Shown: piece by piece, positions 40,441 through 53,976 of the stretch
Layout of the letters: each line of letters begins with the position of its first letter
Numbering within the stretch: the stretch's first letter is position 1
Assembly (NCBI RefSeq): GCF_000226095.1
Contig: NC_016472.1
Span: 4,092,001 to 4,156,000 of the forward strand
From: Thermothelomyces thermophilus ATCC 42464
Lineage: Eukaryota > Ascomycota > Sordariomycetes > Sordariales > Chaetomiaceae
Reading direction: 5' to 3'
Length of the DNA stretch: 64,000 nt
The notes under the pieces: model-generated
The model's database searches: none
Told to the model about the DNA's origin: nothing
What the model saw: only the letters and a program-made list of their open reading frames with translations
Position numbers and translations under genes: made by a program

Positions 40441-41746
40441 ACCTTTTTTTTTTACCCTTTCCATTTTTCGCGAGTTGCGGCTTGTGCGAAACGGAGGGAA
40501 CTTACAGGAGAGACGGCGCCACCCTAGCGTTGTCATTGTAACAATACCTGAAGATACCATGTATATATATGTTACCGCTGTGCGAACCCAAGAGGACGTT
40601 GCCATGTTTCTTTTTCTTCGACCCGGAGGAGGAGGAGCGGTGTTGGTTGAGGGACCGGCTTCGCTTCTCGGAGCTGCAAGTCGTCTGCGCTGTGCCGACT
40701 ACCCGGTCTTGGCCCCGAAGGATGTCTACCAGAGTACGGATTACATAGTACGGAGTACAGCTCCCGCTGGAATGTGAAAGCGACCGCATTGGTCGCCCCA
40801 CCGGTCCCATCCGACAGGGAACACAGAGCGGCGCGGCACGCTGACGCAAGGAGCGACACACACTCCATCAGCTGCGCAGGGATAGCCGTGGCGGCCTCCA
40901 GCATGACAAGGGGGGGGGGATTGGAAGATTGCCCAGATGTGGTCTCTGGAGAGGAGTCGCAAACAAAAAGGTCTGGATGCGAAACGATGCGACACCAAAC
41001 GATGTGACACCAAACAGCACTCCGAAAGCAATCACCAAGGCCGTGCGGAAGTTTAGGTCGACTGCCCTCCCGCAAGCAGAGCAGCAGCAACGTTAGTAGA
41101 TGTCTTTTTGTTTGGGGGCGGTTGCTGTACCACCATACCCGATCCAACGGTTGCGCGCCTGCCGCCCATCTGCGGAAAGTACGGATTACACGGTACCTTG
41201 TTACAGGTCTCCGAGTTCAACAACACCATAAGCCACACGTCAGACCGTTGTCCGACGTTGGTTTCTTGCTTTTGGGCATCTCTCGGCAATAACACGCTCG
41301 TCGCTTTCCCCACAACCTCTTTAATAACGACCTCTGGCTTCTTCGATTCACCTGATCTGCGCAGAACCGTGTAATCAGTACAACAAAGCTTCGCCCGAAG
41401 GGCATCCTTTCTTCCCCGTCCCTGGTCGACCCCCTTGTCATTTCCTCGGCGTGTGCCACCCAGAGCCTTGCTATCCAAGTAACTGGTGCGCGTGGGTGTG
41501 ATGGTAGATCGCTCAATCGCCTCACCCCGTTCATCTCTCTCTTTTTTTTTATTTTCTATTTTCGCTGCCCTTTCCATCCTCTACAGGACAAGACCAATTG
41601 GCTCCATAGTCGACCGGATCTAGCTTCGAACCTCCTCGCTCTATACAGAGCGGCTTGTCCTGACCTGTGCCGGCTCCCATTGCGATTCTCATAACCCTTT
41701 TTTTTTTTTTTTTTCGGAGCCAGCGCAAGACGAAGAAGCCGTGGCG
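40441..41746. promoter_or_regulatory. Intergenic and promoter region of the PhoD-like gene
   Basis: This 1.3 kb lies between two plus-strand genes. It contains TACGGAGTA at 40749-40757 with nearby GTACGGATTACA at 40735 and again at about 41179. T-rich blocks lie at about 41541-41560 and 41697-41714 before the start. The minus-strand frame 41053..41577 has no family resemblance and I do not accept it. Confidence 0.5.
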
Positions 41747-44700
41747 ATGTCTTCCCATTGGCAGCAACAGCAGCCACCCCCGCCTGACAGCGTCGCCGCC
41801 GACGACCTGCCCCAGGAAGCAGAGGCCTCGCCCAATCCGTACGCCTCTTCCAGTCGGTGGCGCCACGTAGAGTCGTCCGCCTACGCGCGCCACGAACTGG
41901 GCAAGGAGGACACGCCGTTGCCCCATGGCCATACCCATCGCCGCCACGTCGCCCGAGAGGCCGACTCGCGCGGCACCGGCGCCGGCGACCTAGCCAACTT
42001 CCTCAACAAGTCGCGCCTCGACCCGAGCGAGACGCGCGCCGGCAATGGCACCGACCGCCCCACCACCCCGCGCTTCAAGCCGATCGTCGCGGGCGCGCCC
42101 AAGGAGCAGCAGCAGCAGGCCGGGCCGCCGCCCGACGGGAGGGAGATCGTCTGCGGGCCGCTGCTCAACTACCGCCGCATGGAGGGCGCGCGCTGGATCG
42201 GCAGCGTCTTGGTGGTCACGGCCGGAGGCGGGCGCACGCAGCCGCTCGTGCCGACGCTGGAGCTGAGAAAGGCGGCGGCGGCCGCCGGCGCCGGTGCCGG
42301 TGGCGGGGGCGACAGGACCGTCGAGGGCACGTGCCTCTACTCGGACGTGCGGAACACGTTCTGGCGGTTCGACCTCGTCGTCGAGATGGAGGAGGCCGAG
42401 ACCAAGTGGGAGTACGAGCTGCCCGGCCTGCGGTTCGCGAGCGCGACGAAGCCGCGCGTGAATAGCTTCTTCGTGCCCGCGGTAAACGAGTCCATGCGGA
42501 TCATGTTCCACTCGTGCAACGGGTTCAGCGTCGGCACGGACGAGGCCGCCTGGAGCGGCCCCGCGCTGTGGAACGATGTCCTGCGGAAACACCGGGAAAG
42601 GCCCTTCCACGTCATGTAAGGTTCCCAAGATAAGGGAGAAAGAGAGAGAGAGTCTGACCGGAACAGGATTGGGGGCGGCGATCAGATCTACAACGACGGC
42701 ATCCGCGTCACGGGCCCGCTCAAGCGGTGGTCCAACATCAAGAACCCCGTGTCGCGCAGAGAGCATCCGTTCCCGGAGAGCCTCCGACAGGAGTGCGATG
42801 ACTACTACTTGAAGAACTACATTCGATGGTGGGTAGGCTTGTCTTTTTCAACAATGAGCCACACTATTGACCCGCATACCGGCAGGTACTCGACCGAGCC
42901 CTTTGCCGGGGCCAACGGCCAGATTCCCCAGCTCAACATCTGGGACGACCACGATGTATGTCTTAACGCCTTTTCGCCTTGGAGGAAGTGAGGAACGCTG
43001 ACACGTGTAGATTATCGACGGTTTCGGCTCGTACGTGAACGAGTTTATGAAATGCGACGTCTTCAGGGGCATCGGGGGCACAGCCCACAAGTACTATATG
43101 CTGTTCCAGCACCACCTCCCCCCCCCTGCCTTCACCTACACCTCGGGTAAGTACGTTGATACCGACATGATCGGCCGTTCTTCTTCTAAACACACGGCAG
43201 ATGCGCCCCCCGCGGCGGCGGCCGAGGAAGGACAAGGGATGGATCCGAACCAGACCATGAACGCATACGTCCACCCTCCGCTCAGCGAGCCCAACTACAT
43301 CTGCGGCCCTAAGGCCGGGGTAGGTCAGCCCCGGAGATTTCCGTCTGGAGCGCCAACTGACGAGACCCAGCCATACGTTGCCGAGCATTCCCACAACCTG
43401 TTCACGCAGCTCGGGGCCAGGATTGCGTTCCTTGGTATCGACGCACGCACTGAGGTAAGCCGCTGCCCGCCCCCGGATTCATCTTGAACCCCCCTTTCAG
43501 TCTAACAGAGAACAGCGGACGAGACATCAGGTCAACTACCCCGAGACGTACGACGCCATCTTCACCCGCCTGAAACAGGAGTTGTCGGCCGCTGCGAACT
43601 CGGGGCGGCCGTTCAGGCACCTGGTCTTGTTGCTCGGCATTCCTATCGCATATCCTGTGAGTTTCCCCCACCCCTCTCAAAGGAGAGGGGAGAGAGAGAG
43701 AGAGGGAGGGACGGAGGGTGTGTGTGGTCCGTAACGTGTCGTCCGCTAAACATGTGCAACCAAAACAGCGCCTTACTTGGCTCGAAAACATCTTTGCGAG
43801 CCCGGTCATGGGTCCCGTCAAGTTCCTGAACCGTCGCTTCGGCCTGGGCGGCAGCTTCTTCAACAGCTTCGACGGCAGCGTCGACCTGTTGGACGACCTG
43901 GACGACCACTACACGGCCCGCACCCACAAGAAGGAGCGCAACTGGCTCGTCGAGAGACTGCAGGGCATCTGCGCCGAGTTCTCGATCCGCATCACCATCC
44001 TGGGGGGCGACGTGCACCTGGCCGCGCTCGGCCGCTTCTACTCGGACCCGCGCCTCAACATACCGGTCGAGCAGGACTACCGCTACATTGTCAACGTCAT
44101 CTCGTCGGCCATCGTCAACAAGCCCCCGCCGGCCGCCGTCGCCAACCTCCTGGCGCGCCGCAACAAGATCCACCACCTCAACCACGACACGTCCGAGACC
44201 CTGCTCAAGCTCTTCGACAAGGACCCCGGCGACAGCCAAAAGACGGCCGCCCACAACCAAGTCACCATGCCCTCCCGCAACTTCGCCATGATCACCGAGA
44301 ACTCTCCCAACAACTCAACGACGACGACGACGACGGCGCATCCCAACGGCGGTGCCGTCGCCAACGGTGGGGGGGCCACCACCACCCACCAGCACCAGCA
44401 CCAACACCAGCACCTCCGCCCGCCGACCGCGTCGCAGCAATCCGCCGCCGCCGGCACGACGACGTCGACGACTACTCCCTCCTCCGCGCCGCCCTCCAAC
44501 GCGTCCAGCCGGCCAGCCAGCCAGGGCAGCAAAGACGGCAAGCACGACAACAGCAAGGACGGCCGGCTGCCGCTGCACGGGGGCGAGGAAAACTGCGGCA
44601 CAAAGCACAAGGCGGCCGACCCGGCCCGGCACGGCCGCGACTCGGACGGCTCCCTGGACGTGTGCATCTGGGTCGAGATCGACCAGCACGACCCCGCCGG

Positions 44701-44845
44701 CCGCACGCAGGGCTACGGCCTGACGGTGCCCGCGCTCGCGTACAACGGCCCGCGGCCGCCCAGCGTCGATCTGCTGCCGCCTCGCAGCCGGGGGAGCTCT
44801 GCGGCCGGCGGCGGCGGCGGCGGTGGTGGTGGTAGCAGGGCCTGA
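41747..44845 (+). CDS. PhoD-like metallophosphatase-domain protein
   Basis: Eight exons, join(41747..42615, 42667..42828, 42886..42955, 43011..43146, 43201..43319, 43371..43454, 43516..43656, 43769..44845), give 885 residues. Every junction is GT...AG with introns of 51-112 bases. Residues 1-120 are disordered. Splices rebuild HVMIGGGDQIYNDGIRVTGP, NYIRWYSTEPFAGANGQIPQ, LNIWDDHDIIDGFGSYVNEF, ICGPKAGPYVAEHSHNLFTQ and FLGIDARTERTRHQVNYPET. GGGDQIYND, WDDHD and the later TILGGDVHLAALGRF are the metal-site motifs of PhoD-like phosphatases. Family knowledge: this fungal branch contains large, probably cytoplasmic or membrane-associated proteins of unclear substrate. About residues 670-790 form a low-complexity Thr/His/Gln/Ser insert, followed by a conserved-looking SLDVCIWVEIDQHDPAGRTQ segment and a Gly-rich end. 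Confidence 0.93.
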
Positions 44846-46197
44846 TCTCTTTCTTTCTCTTTTTTATTTCTCTCGTTCTTCCCTAGGAGGTTGAGGGGGG
44901 GGTTAAGGGTGCGGTGCATCACGATGCCCGATCCGATGTGTCGTCATTCGCTGTCAACGGAAGGAGTGGCAATTTTTTTTCAGGCCCGGCGGTCAAGTGT
45001 AATGTAATTGGAGGAACTTTTCGCTTCTTTCTCTTATATTTTGTATATTTTCCGCGGGGCGGATCCGTTCGGGTGGCAGAGAGAGAGATATATATATCCC
45101 AAGTTGTAAATGTTGTTGTGTACAATACATGTTGTTGTGTACAATACCAGAAGAAATGAGTACGATATTCAAGGTGAGAGAAGACACCGTCTTTTTGTTG
45201 GGGTAGCTAGCTGGTCTCAGCAGTCTCAGTAAACCACCCCGCCGCGCGCACACTCGAGCAGCCCACGGAGGCCAACATGTCGACATGGCATCTTCCTATA
45301 TGTATGTATGTACATACCAACAGGTTCCCCTGCCACAACCGCGCCTAGCCACTCGACTGACTTCGGCATCCCATCCCCCAATTCAGCACCAGCCGAGAGC
45401 CCATTCCTGCCTTCGGAGGGGGGGGGGTTCTAAAATGCTGTGAAGGGGAAGAAGAGATGCAGATGCGAAAACGCCGGTGCGGCAGGTGAACCGTGGCTGC
45501 GAGGCTCACCGGAGCCCTGGGACTGGCCCAGGATGATGACCCCCAAAAAAAAGGACGCGTTGCGGTACGAAACTGCTGCTGCCGCTGCCGCTGACAAAGA
45601 GACTCGGCTGCTTCCTCATTGTTTCCAGTCACCATGACCGGCCCGGCCCCCTTTTGACAACTCGGTGTTAGCGAGGTGGGACAACGAGTGAAGGGGCTCC
45701 TTGTCGTTGCAAAGCCTCGTTCGTGGACAAGAAGAGGTGAGGCATTTGTCATGTCAGCGAGCCGGAATCATCTCTCTCTCTTCCTCGCAACGCTTCGCTC
45801 AGAGAAGAGAGAGAAAAGGGGGGGGTCTCCTTCTTGCTGTCATGAACAAGAACAAGGTTTGTTTTACCGGCCCGCGTCAATGCACTTGTGTGGCTCTGTC
45901 ACGGACATTGATCTCGGTTGCGCTCATGCGCCGTAAGAGAGAGCAGGCCCGCGAACGTCAAAAAAAAAAGGTCTGTCTGAAACTGGGAGATTCTCGTTAT
46001 ATCTTGAGACTCGCGAGGGATGCTTCGCTGCAAATTGAGGATACAGTGGCCTTTGTGTTGTGTTGCCGGAAGCTTCCCAGGGAAGTTCCCAGGGCAATGA
46101 GCCACACCCCCGCCCCTTCTCTGCTGGGCAGGCTCAGTCTTTGGGGACAAGGCCGGACAGGAAAACAGCATCAACCGAACTCGGGGATGGCTACCCT
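44846..46197. other. Intergenic region between convergent genes
   Basis: No gene supported in this 1.35 kb. It holds AGAG/TATA simple sequence at 45075-45095, a directly repeated ACATGTTGTTGTGTACAAT-like unit at 45110-45150, TATGTATGTA at 45299-45314 and a G run at about 45417. Confidence 0.5.
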
Positions 46198-47520
46198 TCA
46201 ACTACTGAGCAGATCCCTGACGCTCATCCCCCTCGGGCCAGTCGCCGTGCTCCCTCCCCGGGTCCCGCCTCCGGTCCCACCCCCCGTGGCCCTCCTATCC
46301 ATCTGGTTCAGCATCAGAAGCGCAGTCGTCACCTCCTGATCCATGTCACGCTGCGGCGGCAGGGCGGGGCTGGTCAGCGTCGAGCCGTAAGCCGAATGGC
46401 TGCCCTGCTGCTGCTGCTGCTGCTGCGAGTCCGTCGGATGCCCGACCCGCTGAGGTCCAAAGGAGGGCGACGTGGTAGCCGAAGTGCAGTAGTCGTGCAG
46501 GCGGAAGTCGGACGAGACAGACGAGTAGGAATTGTTTCGGCTGGTCTCTCGTGGTCCCAAGGCAGGGGATACCGAGGGTTGATGTTGAGAACGGCCGGCG
46601 ATCGGGGTGAAACTGGGGGAGGGTGCGCCGGACGAGCTCGATGTCATGTCGACGTCGGTTGAGCGCGTGTCAGAAGCAGCAGCAGCAGCAGCAGCAGGGT
46701 AGCCGCAGCTGGCACGGCTGTAGTTGTCTTCGAGAGACGGGGAGGGTAAGCCGGACTGGATGGACCTTGGTTCCGGGTCCAGCTCTGTTCCTGACCCGCA
46801 CTGCGCCTTGAGCTTGGCTACGCAGTCTTCGAGATACCTGACATACTCTATCGCGGCCTGGAGTGCGAGTGTTATTAATTGCTAAGAGCGCCAAATGCCG
46901 GATGTGTCGTACACGTAGGTAGGTGTGTGTGTGCGTGTGTGTGTGTGGTGTGTGTGTGTGGTACTGACCTGCAAGATAGCAAGCTTGTGCATCTCTCCGG
47001 TGCACGCTGGTATCAAGCTCTTGAGGACCGCAAACTCCTCGTTCATCTTGGACCTCCGCCGGCGCTCGATGATACTGTGGGCCGTTTTCCTCGCCATCTT
47101 CCTCCCTGCCGCGCTCGTGGCCGAGGGCTCTTTTCTCTTTGTGCCGGCCGTTGTCGTGGCCGAAGTCGTTCCCGTCTTGCCCCTGGATGCCGTCTTCGGG
47201 GTCGAGGTCAAAGTTTCAGAACCATGCTCCTCGCGAGGCTTCATCTGGATGATCTTGCGGGAGCGTGTAGGGGGAGGAGGGAGGGTAAATTGGTCCTTGG
47301 GCTGGTTGGCGGCAGATGATCGCCGGCGCGACTTGACCGTCTCGCTGGCCTGCGCGGGGTACAAGACTGCTGCAGAGGTTGGGGCATTTGATGAAGCAGC
47401 CTCGGTCGCTACCGCTGGCGGGGGCAGCTCGAAGGCTAGCTGGAGAGAAGCCATCTTGGACCCGTCCTGGCCCTTGATGTCTGTTGACGAGGCCGGCGTG
47501 GGGAGGAAGTTTCGAGGCAT
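46198..47520 (-). CDS. bHLH transcription factor
   Basis: Two exons, complement(46198..46857, 46969..47520), give 403 residues. The 111-base intron is GTCAGT...CTCCAG and contains AC/GT simple repeats; it falls inside helix two. The bHLH domain is at about residues 141-203: basic region ARKTAHSIIERRRRSKMNEE with H148, E152 and an Arg set typical of CACGTG-type E-box binders, helix one EEFAVLKSLIPAC, and helix two EMHKLAILQAAIEYVRYLED completed by splicing. The N-terminus (MPRNFLPTPAS) and the C-terminal GMSVRDLLSS look conserved. The C-terminal half is Ser/Pro-rich with CAG-coded Ala and Gln runs. Family knowledge: fungal bHLH factors of this class regulate phosphate, lipid or developmental genes; I cannot assign a target. 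An in-frame extension upstream of 47520 lacks an ATG. Confidence 0.9.
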
Positions 47521-48655
47521 TGGGCCGGTGTAAAGAGAAACTTTCTGGTAGCCAGACAAACTGCAGACCGAGTCCGAGAGGTGGGGGGGAAGGTCTCGGG
47601 AGGCAATGGGAGCGGTTTCCGAGGTCCTCGAGTCGCGTGACGAGGCTTGTTCGTCTCAGTCAGTGTATGCACTCACCATCACCACTGATGAGCACAGATG
47701 AGCACAGATGAGCACAGATGAGGGAACCGGGATTGATTGCTTGCTGAGTGCTGGACCCGAGAGAGAAGTGAACCCACACGGGCGTCTGCTGCCGGGCGAA
47801 TATCGACGCCCAGGCGCGAGGCGGGGTGGCAGGAGTTCTTGAGACATTGCATCCGGCGGCCCATGTTTGCACAAGTATCAGCCTGAGGTGACAACCGATG
47901 GGAGGACAAGACGCGGGTGGGGGGTTTAGGGGCCGTGCCTGGCCGAGGGAGAACGGTCGCGTGCTCAGCTCCCTTGTTGAAGGCACGAGGTGTGATTCCG
48001 GGCGCTGATTGGTTGGGTCGCCGAGTGCTGTCGGTGAGGTGGATGCTTCGTACAAGAAAAAGAGTGCCGGCGCGTCGTTTTGCCTCCGGGTCCAGTCCAT
48101 TATCCTGTGCCTCGCCATTTACAACGCCCTCAGCCCTTGCGTCAACCGAGCGCTGATTTCACACTAGTGTACCTTGCCGGGGTCGACGTTGAAGGTGCTG
48201 CAGTACAACGCAGCGGCAAGCTTATCGTCCAACAGCCTCAAGGCGTGACGACACGCCCTCGGAACCTTGCGGACTCGCCGATCATGGCCGCGCCCTGTCC
48301 AATGCTTTGCTCACGCGTCGGCCATGGGCCCGGTTCCGCGGTGTGCCGTCCCACATGAATCATCCGGGGGCTTCCTCTGGTCCTCGTGCGTGTAGAGAAC
48401 AGTGCCTTGATTTCGGGGAAAAAAGAGAGAAAAAAAAGGGAGAACGGCCTGAAAAGAAACCTAGATTATCACCTTTTTTAACTCCCAGGTATGCATCGCT
48501 CATTGTTCCGTCCGGTGTTAGTCTTCTGGTGCTAATCCTCCAGCGCCATCCTGGTATCGATCTTTCACCTGCTCGTTGCTTATCCTCTTTACCCCCCCCC
48601 CCCACCCCGGTTCTCTTCCCACAATTCCTGTCCCGTGCCCCGACTCGCCGAGCCA
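47521..48655. other. bHLH gene promoter region with a 10-base tandem repeat
   Basis: This 1.1 kb lies between two minus-strand genes. AGCACAGATG is repeated three times in tandem at 47691-47720. The rest holds the bHLH upstream region and the P5C dehydrogenase 3' end, with a C run at about 48592-48605. No gene seen. Confidence 0.55.
47691..47720. repeat. Three tandem copies of AGCACAGATG
   Basis: Three exact 10-base copies lie head to tail about 170 bases upstream of the bHLH start codon. Confidence 0.9.
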
Positions 48656-50593
<1,938 letters not shown>

Positions 50594-51157
50594 GGCTTTC
50601 AGGTTCTTGTTCGCTCTAAAAACGTCGGTGCGTTGGTAAGGGAAGGGGGGGGTGGAATTCGCGGTTTGAATCGGAGCTACAAGCAGCAGGTACTGTGCTG
50701 TATTGAACGAGCCCTATCGGAGGAATGTCTGCATGTGATGTTGTGTCCGTGCAGTATTTGCGAGCGTAGTCACGCCGCAGCCGTCGTTTACTACTCTAGT
50801 AGTTCTCTTGTCGAATCGGACAGCTTTGCCCCTCATCCGATGTGTGTTCGCGTGCTACGAGAGGCTCTCCTTGCGGTGTGCTCTTTGAATAGATGACGGG
50901 CCGAGTTGTCGGATCGCTTTGCAACGGCTTTACACACCGAAGCTTCTGGCTATCGCTGGCGTCATGAGGGGCGGCGGGGTGGGAATTGACGAATGGCAGC
51001 GCTTGCCGCGTGCAAGGTGGGCGTCGATAAGGAGTCGGCATTCTTATCGAGCCAAATGTGGGGAGGCATTGGGCGCCTGCAAAAGCCGAGACCAGGGGTG
51101 GCGATGGAAGTTCCAAGCAACGAAAGACTGTGTTTGACGTTGCCGATTTACGGAGTA

Positions 51158-51172
51158 TGTACGGACCGTACA
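51158..51172. repeat. Palindrome TGTACGGACCGTACA
   Basis: This is an exact copy of the core at 38365-38379: 7-base arms around a central A. A TACGGAGTA motif precedes it directly at 51149-51157. Confidence 0.9.
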
Positions 51173-53947
51173 CTAGACAGGATCACGCGGTCTTCCTGCC
51201 TGGTTGTTAACGGGCCAGAGCGCCGTGTCGTGGAGGTATCTAGAGTTGGATCACTTTTGTGTCTGCAAGACTGCCGGGCTCCCATGCGCCTCGATACACA
51301 ATCGGGGGCAAGCGTTGTCGCAATAGTGTGTGTACGGATTCTTGTGCTGAAAACCGAAGGACTTAGCTTCAGGTATGTATGTATGTATGTATGTACATAC
51401 ATGTAATGCATGTAATCCGTACGCAGCCTATCTAACTTGCCCTTCCTAGAAGCAGTGGCATCTCCGGTTTTGCTGCAGCAATGTTTTGTTTTCTATGCTT
51501 TCTGGTCTCCCCCTTCTTGTTTCTCTTGTTCGTGTATCCATTATTGGTTTTCAAGCCGGGAGGTGTTACACCTCACTAGCAACCAGGCTTCAAGGGTTCG
51601 AATGAGCAGCGAACGGGTACTGTAGCAAGAGTGGGGATCAAGCTATTAGCATACATGATCTCTTCTCTTCCTCCAGCAAACACTGTATAAAAAAAAAAAA
51701 AAATAAAAAAAAATTAATGACTAAACCAGACACAGGCTGCACACGACGCGTCTCTCTTCCTGCGACGAAACCCGACAACCTCTGGTGCTTGCGCTGAGAA
51801 GACGCTTGAGTCGCAAAACAAGAACCTCGAGTGGATGTGCTATCCCACACCCTTCGCGTTCTCTACGTCTCGACGAGCCGAGCGCTCCGAAACCTGCCAG
51901 CAGGCCCTCTTGAGCCGTTGACCGAGTCAGTGCAGATCGAACGGCCCCGAGGCGATGTACATACATACCCCACACACCAGCAGCTCGCAGAGAGCATGCT
52001 GCGCCTGTGCGTTGCGGTGCGAGACTTCCTTGGCAGAGCGCGGCTCCATCTCCATGGATAAACGACCTCTCCGTCGCCAAGGTGCGCTGTGCCTTCCAGG
52101 AGCTGCCAGGGACGCTGATGCCATTGCAGTACTTCCCGGCGACTTGTAAGCTATTCTTGGTCTGCGCCGGGTTAACCCTTCGCAGAACCCCTACCGTCGC
52201 GTCCGTCATGTGGTCTCCCCCGGATGAAAGACGTGTGTGTTGGGTGTCGGAAGAATCAGGATCACTGTTGCCTGGCAATCACTTTGGCTCGTCTTTCCAA
52301 TCAGGTTTTCGGAATGCCAAAGAACCGGTAGGTCAACTCGGGACTGTGAGCCTGCCACCAGTGTTTCATGCGAAAATTGTGCATTCTCAAGAGGGCAAGC
52401 TCAAGCCTAGTCTCGAGGATCTTTTGGCCATTTTGATAGCAGGATCAAGGGTAAAAAAAAAAGGAAAAAAAGAATAAAGAAGATTCGAAATCTATGGTGG
52501 ACTGGATCCGCCAGCACGGGGTGCTCAGCAGCGCGGGATTGGAGAGGATCATTAGGCCTGCTGGCTTTCATGATCCAACGGGCCTTTCTGAAGTAACGAA
52601 CGAGGTCTAGCTGCCATTCATACTTAGTCGTCAAGCGACACTCGGGAGCAGCTTGTACGGAAGTACGGAGTACATAGATCAAGTTTTCCTACATGCTCAG
52701 CTGAGACCCCGCCCATCGAGCCAGCGGCTCCCTTCGAGCCGTGAATGTATGTACATACATACAGTACAATGCATGCACTAAGACAGCAAGGTGGTGGTGC
52801 TTGCCACCCAGCCTCTCTCGAGTTTCAGCTCTACCGGTCGAGTGTGACGAATCAAGTTCGAGAAGCGCGGTTTGTTCAGAAAGAATAAACCTCAACCCCG
52901 CTTGTGCGAGCCAATGATGCTGAGATGGAGGAATGCTGCACACAAAGAGCACGCAGGAGTGCCCTGGACGAGGCTGATGTCTTGCAGATTCGCCGGCCCT
53001 CACATTCCAGGCCACGTCACCGGCGGGAGACGTATGTATGTCCGTAGGTGTATGTATGTACGGATACATATACTACACTTAATGTGACCGATGGGAGCTC
53101 AAACTACGCAGTAGTGTAGATGCGGCCCTGCAGGGGCGCACCCTCTTTCTTACGCCGTTTCGACCATCGCGGAGATTTAAGTGGCTCGACGAGGAGCCAA
53201 TAGCGGAGCGTAGACTAAGGGGCGGCCCGTTGATGGATGCTGCTGGTCTCGGGAATGGCCCAAGCCCACCTTGATAACAAGTGATGTTGAAAACCTTTCC
53301 CTTTCATGCCCCATAACAGTGTATCGGCCTAACTTCCATAGTATATCTGGGTCCCGCGCGATCCCGCAAGGACCCAAACCGGGCCAGAGCTGCCGCCCAG
53401 GAAAGCCTTGGTGAGAGCGACAAGGATCGTGGTGTGTGGTGTGCATTAACTCACGGAGCTACTGTGCAACACAGGAGTGTACTCCATAGGACATCTAAAC
53501 AAGTCTGTTGGAGGGGTCTGAGACAAGACGACGCCGCCATTGTTGTGCGGGGAAGGATGAGAAATCGTGAGCCACTACTCTGTACCGTACGGAGTCCGGA
53601 ATAGACTCCGCCTCAGGCCGTGCATAATGAGCATCGGTGCTCTCTTGAGGCGTTGCTGGCTTCGCCTCTCTAGGTAAACCAAACGGACGGTTTTCATCCC
53701 GAGAGGCAGTTTTGCTGCGTGCGGCGGTGGTCGAATAGCTCCCAAGACATTGAACCAAGATCATGCCTTCCGTCCGGAGTACTTGAGCGACGGCGCTTCT
53801 GCAGCATGGCCCGGCAATGATCTGGTTTCCATCCCAACTGCGTCTCTTGCCGCCCGGGAGCTGCTCGTGCTAAAAGATAGGGATAGACTGCGAAACCATG
53901 AGCACCGGCCGCCGGCTTTGTTTTGTAATGGCGAGCGGGGCAGTAAT

Positions 53948-53976
53948 ATTGTTATCCGGAGCGTACGGATAACAAT
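53948..53976. repeat. Perfect 11-base inverted repeat
   Basis: Arms ATTGTTATCCG (53948-53958) and CGGATAACAAT (53966-53976) are exact reverse complements around a 7-base loop, in non-coding DNA. Confidence 0.88.

Noticed and set aside
41053-41577. A 174-residue minus-strand frame upstream of the PhoD-like gene
   Set aside because: No family resemblance; it overlaps the expected promoter and T-rich tracts.
51721-52278. A 185-residue minus-strand frame in the gene-free region
   Set aside because: Random-looking composition, with competing frames on the other strand and no introns or motifs.
53948-53976. Similarity of the inverted-repeat arms to half of the lac operator (CGGATAACAAT), suggesting vector contamination
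   Set aside because: The flanks do not look like a vector or lac promoter, and an 11-base match is easily coincidental.
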